From a marine gamma proteobacterium HTCC2148 (GTDB lineage: Bacteria; Pseudomonadota; Gammaproteobacteria; Pseudomonadales; Halieaceae), in the NCBI GenBank assembly GCA_000156295.1, contig DS999230.1:62001-126000 (forward strand): a DNA stretch of 64,000 bases, in the 5' to 3' direction. The notes under the pieces are model-generated. The model saw only the letters and a program-made list of their open reading frames with translations, was not told the DNA's origin and did no database searches. Position 1 is the first letter of the stretch, and each line of letters starts with the position of its first letter. This document shows positions 1-9,674 of this stretch, piece after piece. A program made the position numbers and the translations under genes.

Positions 1-112
1 ACAACTTAGAGACATGGCTGAGCTAATTTTGTGAGCAGAGATTTTGCTCGCAGGCCGAGTGGTTATCACCAGCCATGCGCGGACGGCTGAATTTTAGTAT
101 GGAGAACTATTA

Positions 113-1732
113 ATGAGTTGGAACTACAGTGAGGCCGTTGATCGCATTGGACAGGGAGCAATGGCTGACCGCCCTGCCCTTATTCACGAGAATACAACCA
201 TTAGCTTCGCCCAGTTGCGCAAGCGAGCGCGTGGAATCGGTGCCTGGATGCAGGCTCTGCAGCTCGAACGGCACAGTCATATTGGTCATTATATGCGTAA
301 CTCCAACGCCTACATGGAGACCTTCATCGGCAGCAGTCTGGCGGGATACGCCCACGTTAATATCAATTATCGTTACCAGAATAAAGAGCTGGAAGACTTG
401 TGTAATGGGCTGGACATCAAGGTGCTGGTATACGGTGTCGAGTTTGCCGAGCGAGTAGCCCAAATCAAACCTCAACTCACTAAAACCATTGCTTTTGTTG
501 AGGTGACCGAGTCGGCACCAGTCAATGATTTTGCCGTCTCCCTAAACGACTTGTATCTCCACTCGGCAGATACCCTCCAGAAGAATACTGCGAGTGACAA
601 TCAGATCCTGATCGCCACGGGAGGCACAACGGGCCTGCCAAAGGGCACCCAGTGGTTGCACACCGACCTCTGGCACAAAATGAGTGTTTGGAGCTTTGGC
701 GCCATGGCGCCGGCTGCACTGAAAAAGCCTCCTGAATCTATCGACCAGTATATTGAGATATTGCAGGAACTACCCCCTTCTGCGCCCTTGTTTCCTCTGT
801 GCCCGCTAATGCATGGCACGGGTTTGATGATGGCGTTGTCGGCCTTGGCCCAGGCATCACCCATAGTAACCACCGACAATCTGCGCTTTGATGCCGACAA
901 GTGTCTTGATTTGATTGTTGCCCATAAAGTGGGTGCACTGGTTATCGTTGGCGATGCGTTTGCCCTGCCGCTCCTGGATGCCGTCGAGCAACGACAAGAT
1001 GACTGTTTCAGTTCAATAAATGCGCTGATTTCATCCGGTGCCATTCTCAGTGATGCAAGCAGGGCACGCTTTTTGGCATTACGCAGCGATATGGTTTTGA
1101 TGGATACATTAGGTTCGACCGAAGCATCAGGTTATGCTTTAACCTCAGGTCAGGCAGGCATATTTCTACCTATGCCGACCACTAAGGTGTTTGATGACGA
1201 TATGAACGAAGTGCGGCCGGGCAGCGACGTGATTGGTATTGCCTACGCAGGTGGATTCTCACCCATCGGATACTACAACGAGCCGGAGAAGACCGCAGAA
1301 ACCTTTGTCACTATAAATGGTCAGCGTTATGTTAGAACCGGTGATCGCTGTACGGTTAGAGCCGACGGTATGTTGGAACTACTGGGCAGGGATAGCAATG
1401 TCATCAACACCGGAGGCGAAAAAGTCTATACCGTTGAGGTCGAACAGTTATTGCTTCGGCATGACGCTATCGAAGATGCAGTATTGGTGGGGTTGCCGCA
1501 TCCACGTTTTGGTAAGATGGTGACGGCTGTTGTCGAAGGGCCAAACCTAAATAAAAACAGTCTGGATGTGCAGGCCCTGCAGACCTACCTGAAGGAACAA
1601 CTGGCCGACTATAAAGTACCGAGAAAGATCTATGCGATCTCCTCAATGCAAAGATTTGCCAATGGCAAGGTTGACTATTCAAAGATTACTACCTTTGCAG
1701 CTGATTGCCTTGCTAAGGAGGGTGATCACTAA
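113..1732 (+). CDS. Acyl-CoA synthetase (AMP-binding, FadD-like)
   Basis: This protein of 539 residues probably activates a carboxylic acid to its CoA thioester through an acyl-adenylate in the cytoplasm. The AMP-binding P-loop TGGTTGLPKG lies near residue 167, the adenine motif region GSTEASGY near 340, the hinge region YVRTGDR near 408, and the C-terminal lysine motif GKVDYSK near 520. The length is normal for the family. The start at 113 is set by GGAGAAC seven bases upstream. It opens a four-gene operon with a CoA-transferase, a second synthetase and an MFS carrier, which suggests catabolism of an imported acid. It resembles actinobacterial FadD17/FadD19-type enzymes, so a bulky substrate such as a steroid side chain or aromatic acid is possible. 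The substrate cannot be read from the sequence. Confidence 0.9.
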   Translation: MSWNYSEAVDRIGQGAMADRPALIHENTTISFAQLRKRARGIGAWMQALQLERHSHIGHYMRNSNAYMETFIGSSLAGYAHVNINYRYQNKELEDLCNGLDIKVLVYGVEFAERVAQIKPQLTKTIAFVEVTESAPVNDFAVSLNDLYLHSADTLQKNTASDNQILIATGGTTGLPKGTQWLHTDLWHKMSVWSFGAMAPAALKKPPESIDQYIEILQELPPSAPLFPLCPLMHGTGLMMALSALAQASPIVTTDNLRFDADKCLDLIVAHKVGALVIVGDAFALPLLDAVEQRQDDCFSSINALISSGAILSDASRARFLALRSDMVLMDTLGSTEASGYALTSGQAGIFLPMPTTKVFDDDMNEVRPGSDVIGIAYAGGFSPIGYYNEPEKTAETFVTINGQRYVRTGDRCTVRADGMLELLGRDSNVINTGGEKVYTVEVEQLLLRHDAIEDAVLVGLPHPRFGKMVTAVVEGPNLNKNSLDVQALQTYLKEQLADYKVPRKIYAISSMQRFANGKVDYSKITTFAADCLAKEGDH

Positions 1733-1828
1733 ACGAGTGAATACCCGGGAGAGAGGGTATTAGCCGGCGCCGTCAATAAGTAGCATCATAGCTTGCTCGA
1801 CGACGCCCACGGCGGAAAGGAGAAATTT

Positions 1829-3031
1829 GTGTCAGGACCATTTTCTGGAATTAAGGTACTAGACCTTGGATCTATGGTTGCAGGACCCGGTGCAGCTACG
1901 GTGTTAAGTGATCAGGGTGCCGATGTGGTGAAGGTGGAGCCACCGGGGCTTGGCGATTTAATGCGCCACCTGAGCACTAACCGTGGTGGTGTGAGTGGGC
2001 TTTATCACAATGTGAATCGTGGCAAGCGATCGCTAGCGCTGAATCTGAAAAGCGAACTTGGCGTAGAGATTATATGTAAGCTCGCTGAGCAAGTTGATGT
2101 GGTCCTGCAAAATTTTCGTCCCGGTGTTGCCAAGCGCCTCGGCGTCGATTATGAGTCCCTGCGTGAATACAACCCAAACCTTATATACCTGTCGGCCAGT
2201 GGTTTCGGCGATCAGGGCCCCTATAAAGACAAGCCGGCCTACGATGCCGTTATTCAAGCGTTCGCGGGCGTTTCCCGAAGCCAAGAAGATCCACACACCG
2301 GCGAGCCGGTTCAGTACTACCAGCTTTTCGCCGACAAGCTCACCGCACTGACCGCGAGCCAGGCCATATCTGCTGCCTTATTTGCACGGGAAAGAGGTGC
2401 CGGCGGGCAGCACATTAAGTTATCAATGGTAGATGCCGTCATCGGGTTTCTGTGGGCAGACGTCGCAGGTACCGCAGCCTTTCTGGGCAAGGGCAAGCAA
2501 GGCGAAGAAGTTAAGGAAGGGCTCTCGGTTTCCAAGGGAGCGCGCTTGACAAAATTTGAGGATGGCTATGGTATTGCATCGCCCGTCACTGACGCACAAT
2601 TTGCCGGCTATTGTCGCGCCTTCGGCTTCGACGAAAAAGATTCAAAATTAGCAACTCTTGCGGGTCGCAATACACACCCCGAAGAACTAATGGCACTGGT
2701 CCGCCGCATTAATGCGACCGCCAGTCGTACGCCAGTCGCTGAGGCGATTGCCGCCATGGAAGCAGAGGGCGTACCCTGCGCCATGGCCCAGTCTCTTGCA
2801 GATTTGCCGGTACATCCGCAAATATTGGCATGTGATACTTTCGCCACAATAGACAATCCCAGTGCGGGACAAATGCTGGAGCCCAATAGCCCGGCCAGCT
2901 TTCTCGGCACTCCCTCACCGCCTCTGCGACCCGCCGCGACACTCGGTCAACATACCGACGAGATCCTTAAAGAAATCGGTCATAACGACGCCAGCATCAG
3001 TGAGTTACGAGCAGACGGCGTCGTTGCATAG
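1829..3031 (+). CDS. CaiB/BaiF family (family III) CoA-transferase
   Basis: This family III CoA-transferase of 400 residues moves CoA between an acyl-CoA donor and a free carboxylate. The N-terminal motif GIKVLDLGSMVAGP, followed by GADVVKVEPP, is diagnostic of the family, as is LNLKSELG. The FADKLTAL segment falls where the family has its catalytic aspartate. I chose the GTG at 1829 because AAAGGAG lies just upstream and homologues begin at this point; an in-frame TTG at 1793 has no ribosome binding site. It sits between two acyl-CoA synthetases in one operon, so it may recycle CoA from a pathway intermediate to the entering acid. Family assignment is firm; the substrate is unknown. Confidence 0.88.
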   Translation: MSGPFSGIKVLDLGSMVAGPGAATVLSDQGADVVKVEPPGLGDLMRHLSTNRGGVSGLYHNVNRGKRSLALNLKSELGVEIICKLAEQVDVVLQNFRPGVAKRLGVDYESLREYNPNLIYLSASGFGDQGPYKDKPAYDAVIQAFAGVSRSQEDPHTGEPVQYYQLFADKLTALTASQAISAALFARERGAGGQHIKLSMVDAVIGFLWADVAGTAAFLGKGKQGEEVKEGLSVSKGARLTKFEDGYGIASPVTDAQFAGYCRAFGFDEKDSKLATLAGRNTHPEELMALVRRINATASRTPVAEAIAAMEAEGVPCAMAQSLADLPVHPQILACDTFATIDNPSAGQMLEPNSPASFLGTPSPPLRPAATLGQHTDEILKEIGHNDASISELRADGVVA

Positions 3032-3119
3032 TCTCGGCCTTCGGCTACTGCGTTTTCGCGGTATGAGCACCCGACTAACCGACATACCCAAGCTAATAAT
3101 CTAAAGGAGAAAAATAACC

Positions 3120-4745
3120 GTGGCGATGAATTTTGGCGATCTTTACGATTACGTTGATGAGCAACTGAGTCCTGAAACCGTAGTCCTGATTGAAGAGGAC
3201 GAGTCGGGTACCGGCCGCGTCTTTACCGCGAAGCAGATGCGCGAAAGCACCAACAATCTCGCCAGCCAGCTCATTGCTATGGGCGGTAGTCCAGGAGACA
3301 AAGTCGCGATTTATTCAAAAAATCGCGCTGAGTACGTACAAGCGCTGATCGCAGTTTTTAAAGCGCGGCTAGTGCATGTAAATGTCAACTTTCGCTACGG
3401 CCCACAGGAATTAGAGTACCTGTTAGATAACAGCGACGCCCGATTTGTAATTTTTGAATCTGACTACGCCGACCACCTGGATGCCATTCGGGAGCAACTG
3501 CCGCTGGTGAAGAATTTCATAGAAATTTGTGATGACGCCAAGCCTGCCGTTGATTGGGCGGTTGCACTGAGTGAACTCAGCGACACAGGCAACGGCGAAA
3601 AACTGGCGATAGAGCGATCACCTGAAGATCAGATATTTCTTTATACCGGTGGCACCACCGGCATGCCCAAAGCGGCGATGTGGGAGCAGTACAGCTTGTG
3701 GAATATGATTGGGGTAAATCAAAAAAACCCCGAACTGGCATCACCACAATTTCCGGAAGAGTTGGCACTGAGGCCACAGGGTGGAGGCGCCAACGCGCTG
3801 GTGATACTTCCTCTTATGCACGGAGCGGGCTTGTACACTGTAATTAACGCCTTGGGCTACGGGAATACCTGCGTTTTACTGCGCACCCACGGTTTTGATG
3901 CCGACGTCGCCTTACAGTGTGTTGATAAGCATAAAATAGCGGCTATCACGATTGCCGGTGACGCGTTCGCCCAGCCGATTATCAAAGCCATGGACGCCGC
4001 CAAGGGAAGCTCCAGCCTAGCGAGCCTGAGGTTTGTGATTTCCAGTGCGATGATTTTCAGCCCTCACAATAAGAAGGCGCTGCTCAAGCATTGTCCTGAA
4101 ATAATGATTGTCGACAATATGGCCTCGTCCGAATCATCCACCTCTGCCCAGGCCCGATCTAACAAAGATTCCACGCTTGAAGATGGCGCAGTAAAAATGC
4201 AGCTGACGCCCAATGCCAAGGTATTCACCAAGGATTTACAAGAAGTGCAGCCCGGTAGCGATGAGCCCGGATTTCTGGCTATCTCAGGTACGTTGCCATT
4301 GGGCTACTACAAGGACGAAAAGAAAACCGCAGAAACATTTATCACTGTTGATGGCCTGCGTTACTCCATCCCCGGCGACTGGGTGCAGTTGCATGCAGAT
4401 CGCAGCCTGACATTTTTAGGCCGCGGCAATGTTTGTATTAACAGTGGCGGTGAGAAAATTTATCCTGACGAGATCGAGGCAACATTGAAGTCTCATGATC
4501 TGGTAGATGATTGCCTGGTGGTAGGTACTCCCGACGAGAAATGGGGGCAGGCAGTGACAGCCGTGGTGCAGTTAGCCGCTGATGCGCAAGTAGAGGCTGA
4601 AATATTGCGAGATTATGTGCGCAAATTCGTCGCCGGTTATAAAGTGCCTAAGCATGTGCTGTACGTAGATAAGGTGTTTCGCGGGGCCAATGGCAAGGCC
4701 GACTATCAGGCCACCAAAGCGCTTGCTGAAAAAGAACTGGCCTGA
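3120..4745 (+). CDS. Acyl-CoA synthetase (AMP-binding), paralogue of the first
   Basis: This is a second AMP-forming acyl-CoA ligase of 541 residues. It has the P-loop YTGGTTGMPK near residue 175, SGGEKIYPDEIE near 445 and the lysine region GKADYQ near the C-terminus. It is clearly similar to the ligase at 113-1732 over its whole length, so the two are probably an old tandem duplication with separate substrates. Two motifs differ from the family norm: SIPGDW replaces the usual RTGD, and ASSESST replaces the GSTE type. The GTG at 3120 is preferred because AAAGGAG lies 11 bases upstream; an ATG at 3126 is the alternative. It is cotranscribed with the CoA-transferase and the MFS gene. Confidence 0.88.
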   Translation: MAMNFGDLYDYVDEQLSPETVVLIEEDESGTGRVFTAKQMRESTNNLASQLIAMGGSPGDKVAIYSKNRAEYVQALIAVFKARLVHVNVNFRYGPQELEYLLDNSDARFVIFESDYADHLDAIREQLPLVKNFIEICDDAKPAVDWAVALSELSDTGNGEKLAIERSPEDQIFLYTGGTTGMPKAAMWEQYSLWNMIGVNQKNPELASPQFPEELALRPQGGGANALVILPLMHGAGLYTVINALGYGNTCVLLRTHGFDADVALQCVDKHKIAAITIAGDAFAQPIIKAMDAAKGSSSLASLRFVISSAMIFSPHNKKALLKHCPEIMIVDNMASSESSTSAQARSNKDSTLEDGAVKMQLTPNAKVFTKDLQEVQPGSDEPGFLAISGTLPLGYYKDEKKTAETFITVDGLRYSIPGDWVQLHADRSLTFLGRGNVCINSGGEKIYPDEIEATLKSHDLVDDCLVVGTPDEKWGQAVTAVVQLAADAQVEAEILRDYVRKFVAGYKVPKHVLYVDKVFRGANGKADYQATKALAEKELA

Positions 4746-4785
4746 ATTTTTGGGCAGTGTCCCTGAAATAATAAAGGAGCATTTT

Positions 4786-5994
4786 ATGTTTTACGGCTGG
4801 TATGTGGTTGCTGGGACTTTTGTCTCGCAGCTGGCGGTCGTCGGATTTTTCTCCTATTCGATCAGCCTGCTCACCCCGCTGATTCGAGAAGAATTCGGTG
4901 TTAGCCTCGAACAGGTCATGTACAGCCTAACGGCTGGCATATTTACCGGCATGATTTTGCAACCCTTAGCTGGCGTGATGCTGGATCGTTATCCGGTCCG
5001 CTGGATCATGGCGGCGGGCACACTACTGTTTGCGGCAGGACTTTGGGCCTTGGCCAATTCCAGCTCCATAGCGCAATACATCGTCATTTTTGGTTTGACC
5101 ATGGCTGCGGCCAATGCCTTCGCGGGCATTCCTCCAAGCCAGGTCAGCATATCGCGTTGGTTCACATCCAGCCGTGGCAAGGCATTGGGAATTTCAGCTG
5201 TAGGCACGTCTGTCGGTGGCATTGTCGTCCCGGGCCTGGTCGCATGGTGGTTGCAAACCTCAGGCTGGCGTGGGGCACTGGAAAACCTTGCCCTGTGCAC
5301 TGTTCTGATTGTACTGCCCTTCGTGGTGCTAACAATTCGAGGCAAACCAGCAGATGTGGGCTTATTACCCGAGGATGGCAAGCCCGGTGCAAGTGCCCCG
5401 ATAGATGTTCCTGAACTTACGCTTAAAGATATCATTCGCCATCCCGGCTACTGGCAAATTGGCATATCAGTAGGCCTGATGCTCAGTGTGTATATTTCCA
5501 TTCTCGCCAATATGGCGCCCTATGCGGCAGGCTTGGGAGTCAGCGCGACCCGGGCTTCTACCCTGATAATGGTGGTCGCTATTATGGGCTTGTTGGGGAA
5601 ACTGGCATTTGGCGTGGCTGCTGACAAGGTTAATTTAAAAATAGGCCTTTGGGCCGCCATGGCGCTGCTGGTAACGGCCCTGCTGCTCATGGCCACAGAG
5701 CCTGGCTATCCGTTAATGCTGTTAGCCGTTGGCCTTCTGGGCCTGGCATCAGGAGGTATGATCCCGGTGTGGGGTTTACTAATGGCCAGTGTGTTTGGCC
5801 TGGTTAGCTATGGTCGCGCAATGGGGCTAATGGGGCCGCTAATTTCGTTACTGGTGATGCCCGGGTTCACCGTTACCGGGCGGCTTTACGATGCTACGGG
5901 TAGTTACCAGTTATGCCTGCTGGCATTTTCCGGGGTGCTGGTATTTGGCGCACTGTTCCTAGTGCCTCTAAGAATTTCTACGCTGGACCATTAG
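4786..5994 (+). CDS. MFS transporter (oxalate/formate antiporter-like group)
   Basis: This inner-membrane carrier of 402 residues has about twelve hydrophobic segments and the MFS loop feature LDRYPVRW after the second helix. The opening FYGWYVVAGTFVSQ is typical of the monocarboxylate / oxalate-formate-like MFS branch. The ATG at 4786 has AAAGGAG directly upstream; longer in-frame versions overlap the preceding gene and lack a ribosome binding site. As the last gene of the acyl-CoA synthetase operon it is the likely importer of the acid that the two ligases activate. The substrate is inferred from context only. Confidence 0.85.
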   Translation: MFYGWYVVAGTFVSQLAVVGFFSYSISLLTPLIREEFGVSLEQVMYSLTAGIFTGMILQPLAGVMLDRYPVRWIMAAGTLLFAAGLWALANSSSIAQYIVIFGLTMAAANAFAGIPPSQVSISRWFTSSRGKALGISAVGTSVGGIVVPGLVAWWLQTSGWRGALENLALCTVLIVLPFVVLTIRGKPADVGLLPEDGKPGASAPIDVPELTLKDIIRHPGYWQIGISVGLMLSVYISILANMAPYAAGLGVSATRASTLIMVVAIMGLLGKLAFGVAADKVNLKIGLWAAMALLVTALLLMATEPGYPLMLLAVGLLGLASGGMIPVWGLLMASVFGLVSYGRAMGLMGPLISLLVMPGFTVTGRLYDATGSYQLCLLAFSGVLVFGALFLVPLRISTLDH

Positions 5995-6177
5995 GTATCA
6001 TCGGCCTGCTAAACTCGCTTTGGCAGACCTCGATAACGAATAATCGCCACTGTCCTAAAGGGTGACCTTAATTTTTCACCGTATCGCCGGACTGATTTCG
6101 GAAGTTTTTCACCCGTATTGCTTGCGTGCTTGTCGCAGCGTTCGAACGACGATCACCAGGCCAACAGGAGACCGACA

Positions 6178-6249
6178 ATGACAAATAAGGAAAATCGGAA
6201 GTTCGGCACTGCGACAAGCCTTAGGTGCTTATCGAGTGCTAATGAATAA
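6178..6249 (+). CDS. Possible 23-codon leader ORF coupled to the TIGR02450 gene
   Basis: This short ORF begins with ATG after an AGGAG-type ribosome binding site (CAACAGGAG) and ends at TAA 6247-6249. It overlaps the start of the following gene by eight bases (GCTAATGAATAA). The peptide is polar and basic and has no recognised domain. The next gene lacks a strong ribosome binding site of its own, so this ORF may deliver ribosomes by translational coupling. It could equally be chance. Confidence 0.3.
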   Translation: MTNKENRKFGTATSLRCLSSANE

Positions 6250-6457
6250 AATAAACCCCAAGAAACTACGCAATAGTAAGTGGACCGCAGTAAATCCGCA
6301 AAGAAAAGAAAAACACTTTGTGGTCTCTGAAGTTGAATTTGATGAAGAAGGTAATGTTATTTCCTGTTTCATCGAGGCGGTGATGTCGAAACGCTCTGTT
6401 GCGATAGATTGGCACGACCTGAAAGATGAGAGCACCTGGGTCCATGGCTGGAAATAA
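6242..6457 (+). CDS. TIGR02450-type small Trp-containing protein
   Basis: This protein of 71 residues has the family features INPKKLRNSKWTAV at the start, KEKHFVV and FDEEGNV in the middle, and DWHDLKDESTWVHGWK at the end. The family is widespread in Proteobacteria and has no known function. The ATG at 6242 gives the usual family length; an in-frame GTG at 6236 is also possible. A perfect stem-loop spans the end of the gene with the stop codon in the loop. There is no signal peptide, so it should be cytoplasmic. Confidence 0.8.
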   Translation: MNKINPKKLRNSKWTAVNPQRKEKHFVVSEVEFDEEGNVISCFIEAVMSKRSVAIDWHDLKDESTWVHGWK

Positions 6458-6471
6458 TTTTCCAGCCATGG
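6442..6471. terminator. Perfect 13-bp stem-loop over the stop codon
   Basis: The two 13-base arms (6442-6454 and 6459-6471) are exact inverse complements around the loop TAAT, which contains the TAA stop of the TIGR02450 gene. There is no U-tract on either strand, so it may stabilise mRNA ends or act as a weak bidirectional terminator between convergent genes. A second near-palindrome (about 6563-6587) flanks the stop of the converging amidohydrolase gene. Confidence 0.45.
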
Positions 6472-6581
6472 CAGCATCATCAGCAGGTCAGGCAACGAAA
6501 CCGCTTTAGTCAGTTAACCTACCGACACTGCTTCCCTCTCATCTTCTTTGACCAGAGTTTTACCTCAGGCGTTTTAAACGC

Positions 6582-8303
6582 CTAAGGTGATTGGCTATAG
6601 ATAACCTTATCTTCTTTTATCGTTACCATTACTTCCAGAGTATCGATGACCTCGGGATCGATTTTAGTCGGGTCGTCGGACAAGATGACAAAGTCAGCGA
6701 GCTTTCCGACCTCTATGGACCCTTTGTCTTTCTCCTCAAAATGCTGCCACGCAGGCCAGATAGTCATGGCTTTTATGCCGGTCATGACATCCACACGTTG
6801 CGCCGGCCCCAGAATGTCTCCCGAGCGCGTTCTCCGGGTAACGGTAGCGTCTAACACGCGCATTGAATCAGGTAGCGCGACCGGAGCATCGTGATGTGAA
6901 CCGAACATCATGCCCCGCTCGCGAACCCAGCCAGTAGGAGAAATATTATCTGCGTTTGAAGGGCCTACGGTGTGCTCACGATGCCAATCGCCCCAATAAA
7001 ACGTATGCATGGGAAACAGAGAGGGAAACACCCCAAGTTCATGCATTGTATCGACCTGATCTTCACGCAGGAATTGGCCGTGTATCAGCACGGTTCGCCG
7101 ATCACCCTCTCCAAAGCGATTAGCGGCATTGGCAATGGCCGCAAGCAGCATATCGGAGGCGCCTTCTCCGTTGGAGTGGGTCAACAACTGAATATTTTTT
7201 TCATAAGCCCAATCGACCGCATCAACCACTTTATCCATCTCGGCTGCGGCATAGCCTTTATAGCCAGGCGGGTAAACCCCGACCGGGGCGTAATAAGGTC
7301 GATCACGGAGCGCAGTGAAGCCCTGCGGAGACCCATCGATGGTCAGCTTGGCGCCACCAACTCGAAGTCCGTTTTGATAGGTGGCAGAGACATTCGAGGC
7401 GATAAAATCTCTGTCAATAAGTATGTCGGGGTAAATAACCACATCATTCAACAGTCCGCCCTCGGCAGCCACAGCTTTTGCGATCGATAGCAGTTCCGGA
7501 GCGGCCCGACCCTCCTGTGCAGTGGTGTAGCCATACTTTGCCCAGAGTTTACTGCCGGCTCGGGCAAAAGCTTTAAAACCCTCCTGATCGACCTTTGACA
7601 TCAGCTTACCCAGCACTAAAAAATGGGCATTCTCTTCAAGCACTCCATTAGGGCGCTGGCTCCCCTCCTCCCGGCGAATCTTTCCGCCCGGGGGAGATTT
7701 ACTCGTGGCGGTGATTCCCGACAACGCCAAGGCAGCAGAGTTTGCAACGCCGAAATGACCCGACTGATGCACCACGTAAATAGGAACATCACTCGACACA
7801 CTGTCGAGATCGTCCCGCGTTGGCGGACGTCTTTCCTTCAACTGAGACTCGTCGTAGCCAAAGCCGATAATCAATCCAGCCTGTTTGACCGCGGCGCTAT
7901 TTGCGCCAACCCAGTCGCGCAGCGTCTTTTGCAGGCTGGCCAAGTCGACCACATTACCATCAGGCGGAGCCAGTAAATTTGCAGACAATGCCTGCAAGCC
8001 TCCCATAATCACATGACCATGGCTGTCGACGAATCCAGGGAGCAACGCTTGCCCTTTCAGGTCGTGCACCTTTGTGTCCTGGCCTTGATGCTGAGCCACA
8101 TCCGCTTCAGCGCCTACCGCGATAATACGACCCTGTTTTACGGCCACCGATTCAGCCCGTGGCGCCGCATCGTCAACGGTAATAATGGTACCGCCGGTGT
8201 AAATCGTATCCGCCACCTCTTGTGCACTCGCAGGATTCCCAAGAGCGAGTAGCATCACAACACAAGACACATACCCCGACCGCCAATTCCCTTTTGCTTT
8301 CAC
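6582..8303 (-). CDS. Exported amidohydrolase, YtcJ-like (amidohydrolase 3)
   Basis: This metal-dependent hydrolase of 573 residues has an N-terminal signal peptide ending in NPASA, so it is probably periplasmic. The first metal-binding motif is in GFVDSHGHV near residue 90, and the C-terminal beta-sandwich is closed by GKLADFVILSDDP, both typical of the YtcJ / amidohydrolase 3 group. I chose the GTG at 8303 because GGAGAA lies a few bases upstream; an extension to 8345 lacks this. It belongs to the same family as the gene at 15203-16975. Substrates of the group are mostly unknown (amides, cyclic ureas or esters). Confidence 0.85.
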   Translation of the reverse strand: MKAKGNWRSGYVSCVVMLLALGNPASAQEVADTIYTGGTIITVDDAAPRAESVAVKQGRIIAVGAEADVAQHQGQDTKVHDLKGQALLPGFVDSHGHVIMGGLQALSANLLAPPDGNVVDLASLQKTLRDWVGANSAAVKQAGLIIGFGYDESQLKERRPPTRDDLDSVSSDVPIYVVHQSGHFGVANSAALALSGITATSKSPPGGKIRREEGSQRPNGVLEENAHFLVLGKLMSKVDQEGFKAFARAGSKLWAKYGYTTAQEGRAAPELLSIAKAVAAEGGLLNDVVIYPDILIDRDFIASNVSATYQNGLRVGGAKLTIDGSPQGFTALRDRPYYAPVGVYPPGYKGYAAAEMDKVVDAVDWAYEKNIQLLTHSNGEGASDMLLAAIANAANRFGEGDRRTVLIHGQFLREDQVDTMHELGVFPSLFPMHTFYWGDWHREHTVGPSNADNISPTGWVRERGMMFGSHHDAPVALPDSMRVLDATVTRRTRSGDILGPAQRVDVMTGIKAMTIWPAWQHFEEKDKGSIEVGKLADFVILSDDPTKIDPEVIDTLEVMVTIKEDKVIYSQSP

Positions 8304-8491
8304 TTTCTTCTCCAAACCGCTTTGTATTCTAAAATTTACGCACAATTAATAGCTACGACTTTATATTAGACGCAGCTGCTATTTGGTCAAGTTCTTACAT
8401 AAATAAGCAGGCAAACAGTGAGGTGTCATTGCAACATTTACCAGACACAAGCTGGGCTTTTAAATTGCTTGCCGCTATAAGCACACCAGTC

Positions 8492-9538
8492 TCAGGATCG
8501 AACGGCGGCGCTAATAGCGCTCACCGTGTCCAGGCTCTCTAAAGCGCAATGTATGCGTTGCAGAGATGAAAGTGTGTAGTTCATGGGCTGCCACGCATCA
8601 CCCATGGCCAGAGTTGTGACCGCGCCAACCCAGACGTAGGCAGCGTGCCAACGGTATTGCTGAAGCAACTCTTCCAGCGGAGGCGCGACAACGCCATAAC
8701 GTAACAACTGCTCTCGATAATAAGACACTAGATCCTGTGCTAACGGTTGCTGATCGTTCTCTGTCAGGGTGCCTGCAAGAAAATAGCCCACATCGCGCAT
8801 GCCCGGCCCGCGGGCAGTCAATGCCCAGTCCAGAAAGCCCGGCTCACTGCTATCCAGGAACATATTGCCATCGTGCACATCGCCATGAATCAAGGTATCA
8901 GGCCCCCTATTCCACAGCCGGTGTATTGCGTCAGTTTCGGCTATGTATAACTCGCACATAGCCGCAAAGACGGGCGGCATGGCTGAAACATGTTGTTCTA
9001 GAGCCAGTGCCACCAGCTGCGCACCGATTTCGTGCTGTAACGGAGGCTGAAGCCAGCCCAGTTCGCCAACGAAATCCGGTGATTCCCAATAGGCACTATG
9101 AAGGCGGGCAAACCTGTCCAGTACTGAACGAAGGTAGTGCGGGGAATAGTGGTCTCTCGCATTTTGGAAGCTACAGTTGCTGTCTTCCAGATGCTCTAGC
9201 AACATGATGTAGCGCGCGCCCGAATCGCAGCTACCAGCGTAATAGCAATACGGGACTCGCACTGGCACCTTTGAACCGAGCTGTTGATAGAACATGGCCT
9301 CTCGCTTACCCATGCCACTGGAAATAACGAAGGCGCGCTGTGCCTCGTCAGAGGGGGGCAGCTTTACAAAGAGCCGTGCAGGCAGATCGGATTGGTGCTC
9401 ATATTGCAGTTCCAGCACACCTCTGCCTGTTGTCCCGTCATTGGCATCAGTCACCCTAAAGGCGGCAACTGGGGTATTCAGAACGCGGCTCAACCACTCT
9501 ATACTCACCTCGCTCAGCGCCTGCGGAATATTTGACAT
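8492..9538 (-). CDS. APH-family (kinase-fold) phosphotransferase
   Basis: This protein of 348 residues has the aminoglycoside-phosphotransferase / choline-kinase fold. The catalytic loop LIHGDVHDGNMF lies near residue 216 and the metal-binding segment GFLDWALTARGPG follows about 17 residues later. There is no signal peptide. GAAGGAG precedes the ATG at 9538. Relatives in marine gammaproteobacteria and actinobacteria often sit near acyl-CoA genes and phosphorylate unknown small molecules. It is not evidence for antibiotic resistance. Confidence 0.8.
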   Translation of the reverse strand: MSNIPQALSEVSIEWLSRVLNTPVAAFRVTDANDGTTGRGVLELQYEHQSDLPARLFVKLPPSDEAQRAFVISSGMGKREAMFYQQLGSKVPVRVPYCYYAGSCDSGARYIMLLEHLEDSNCSFQNARDHYSPHYLRSVLDRFARLHSAYWESPDFVGELGWLQPPLQHEIGAQLVALALEQHVSAMPPVFAAMCELYIAETDAIHRLWNRGPDTLIHGDVHDGNMFLDSSEPGFLDWALTARGPGMRDVGYFLAGTLTENDQQPLAQDLVSYYREQLLRYGVVAPPLEELLQQYRWHAAYVWVGAVTTLAMGDAWQPMNYTLSSLQRIHCALESLDTVSAISAAVRS

Positions 9539-9674
9539 AAGAACTCCTTCATTGAACCGGGCTGATTAGCGAGATAAGACGCAGATGCTGTTGGCCGTTT
9601 TAACCATAACCGAAGGCTGGCTTGCCGAGCTGACCAAAAATTTCCATTAAAATATGCTCACCGCTATAAGCAAG

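Noticed and set aside
1-112. End of an upstream gene
   Set aside because: The short frames all stop within the first 40 bases and show no recognisable protein; a small GAGCA/TGCTC hairpin near 34-50 is too weak to call a terminator.
8492-9538. An antibiotic resistance phosphotransferase
   Set aside because: The APH fold is shared by many kinases; context and sequence give no sign of aminoglycoside resistance.
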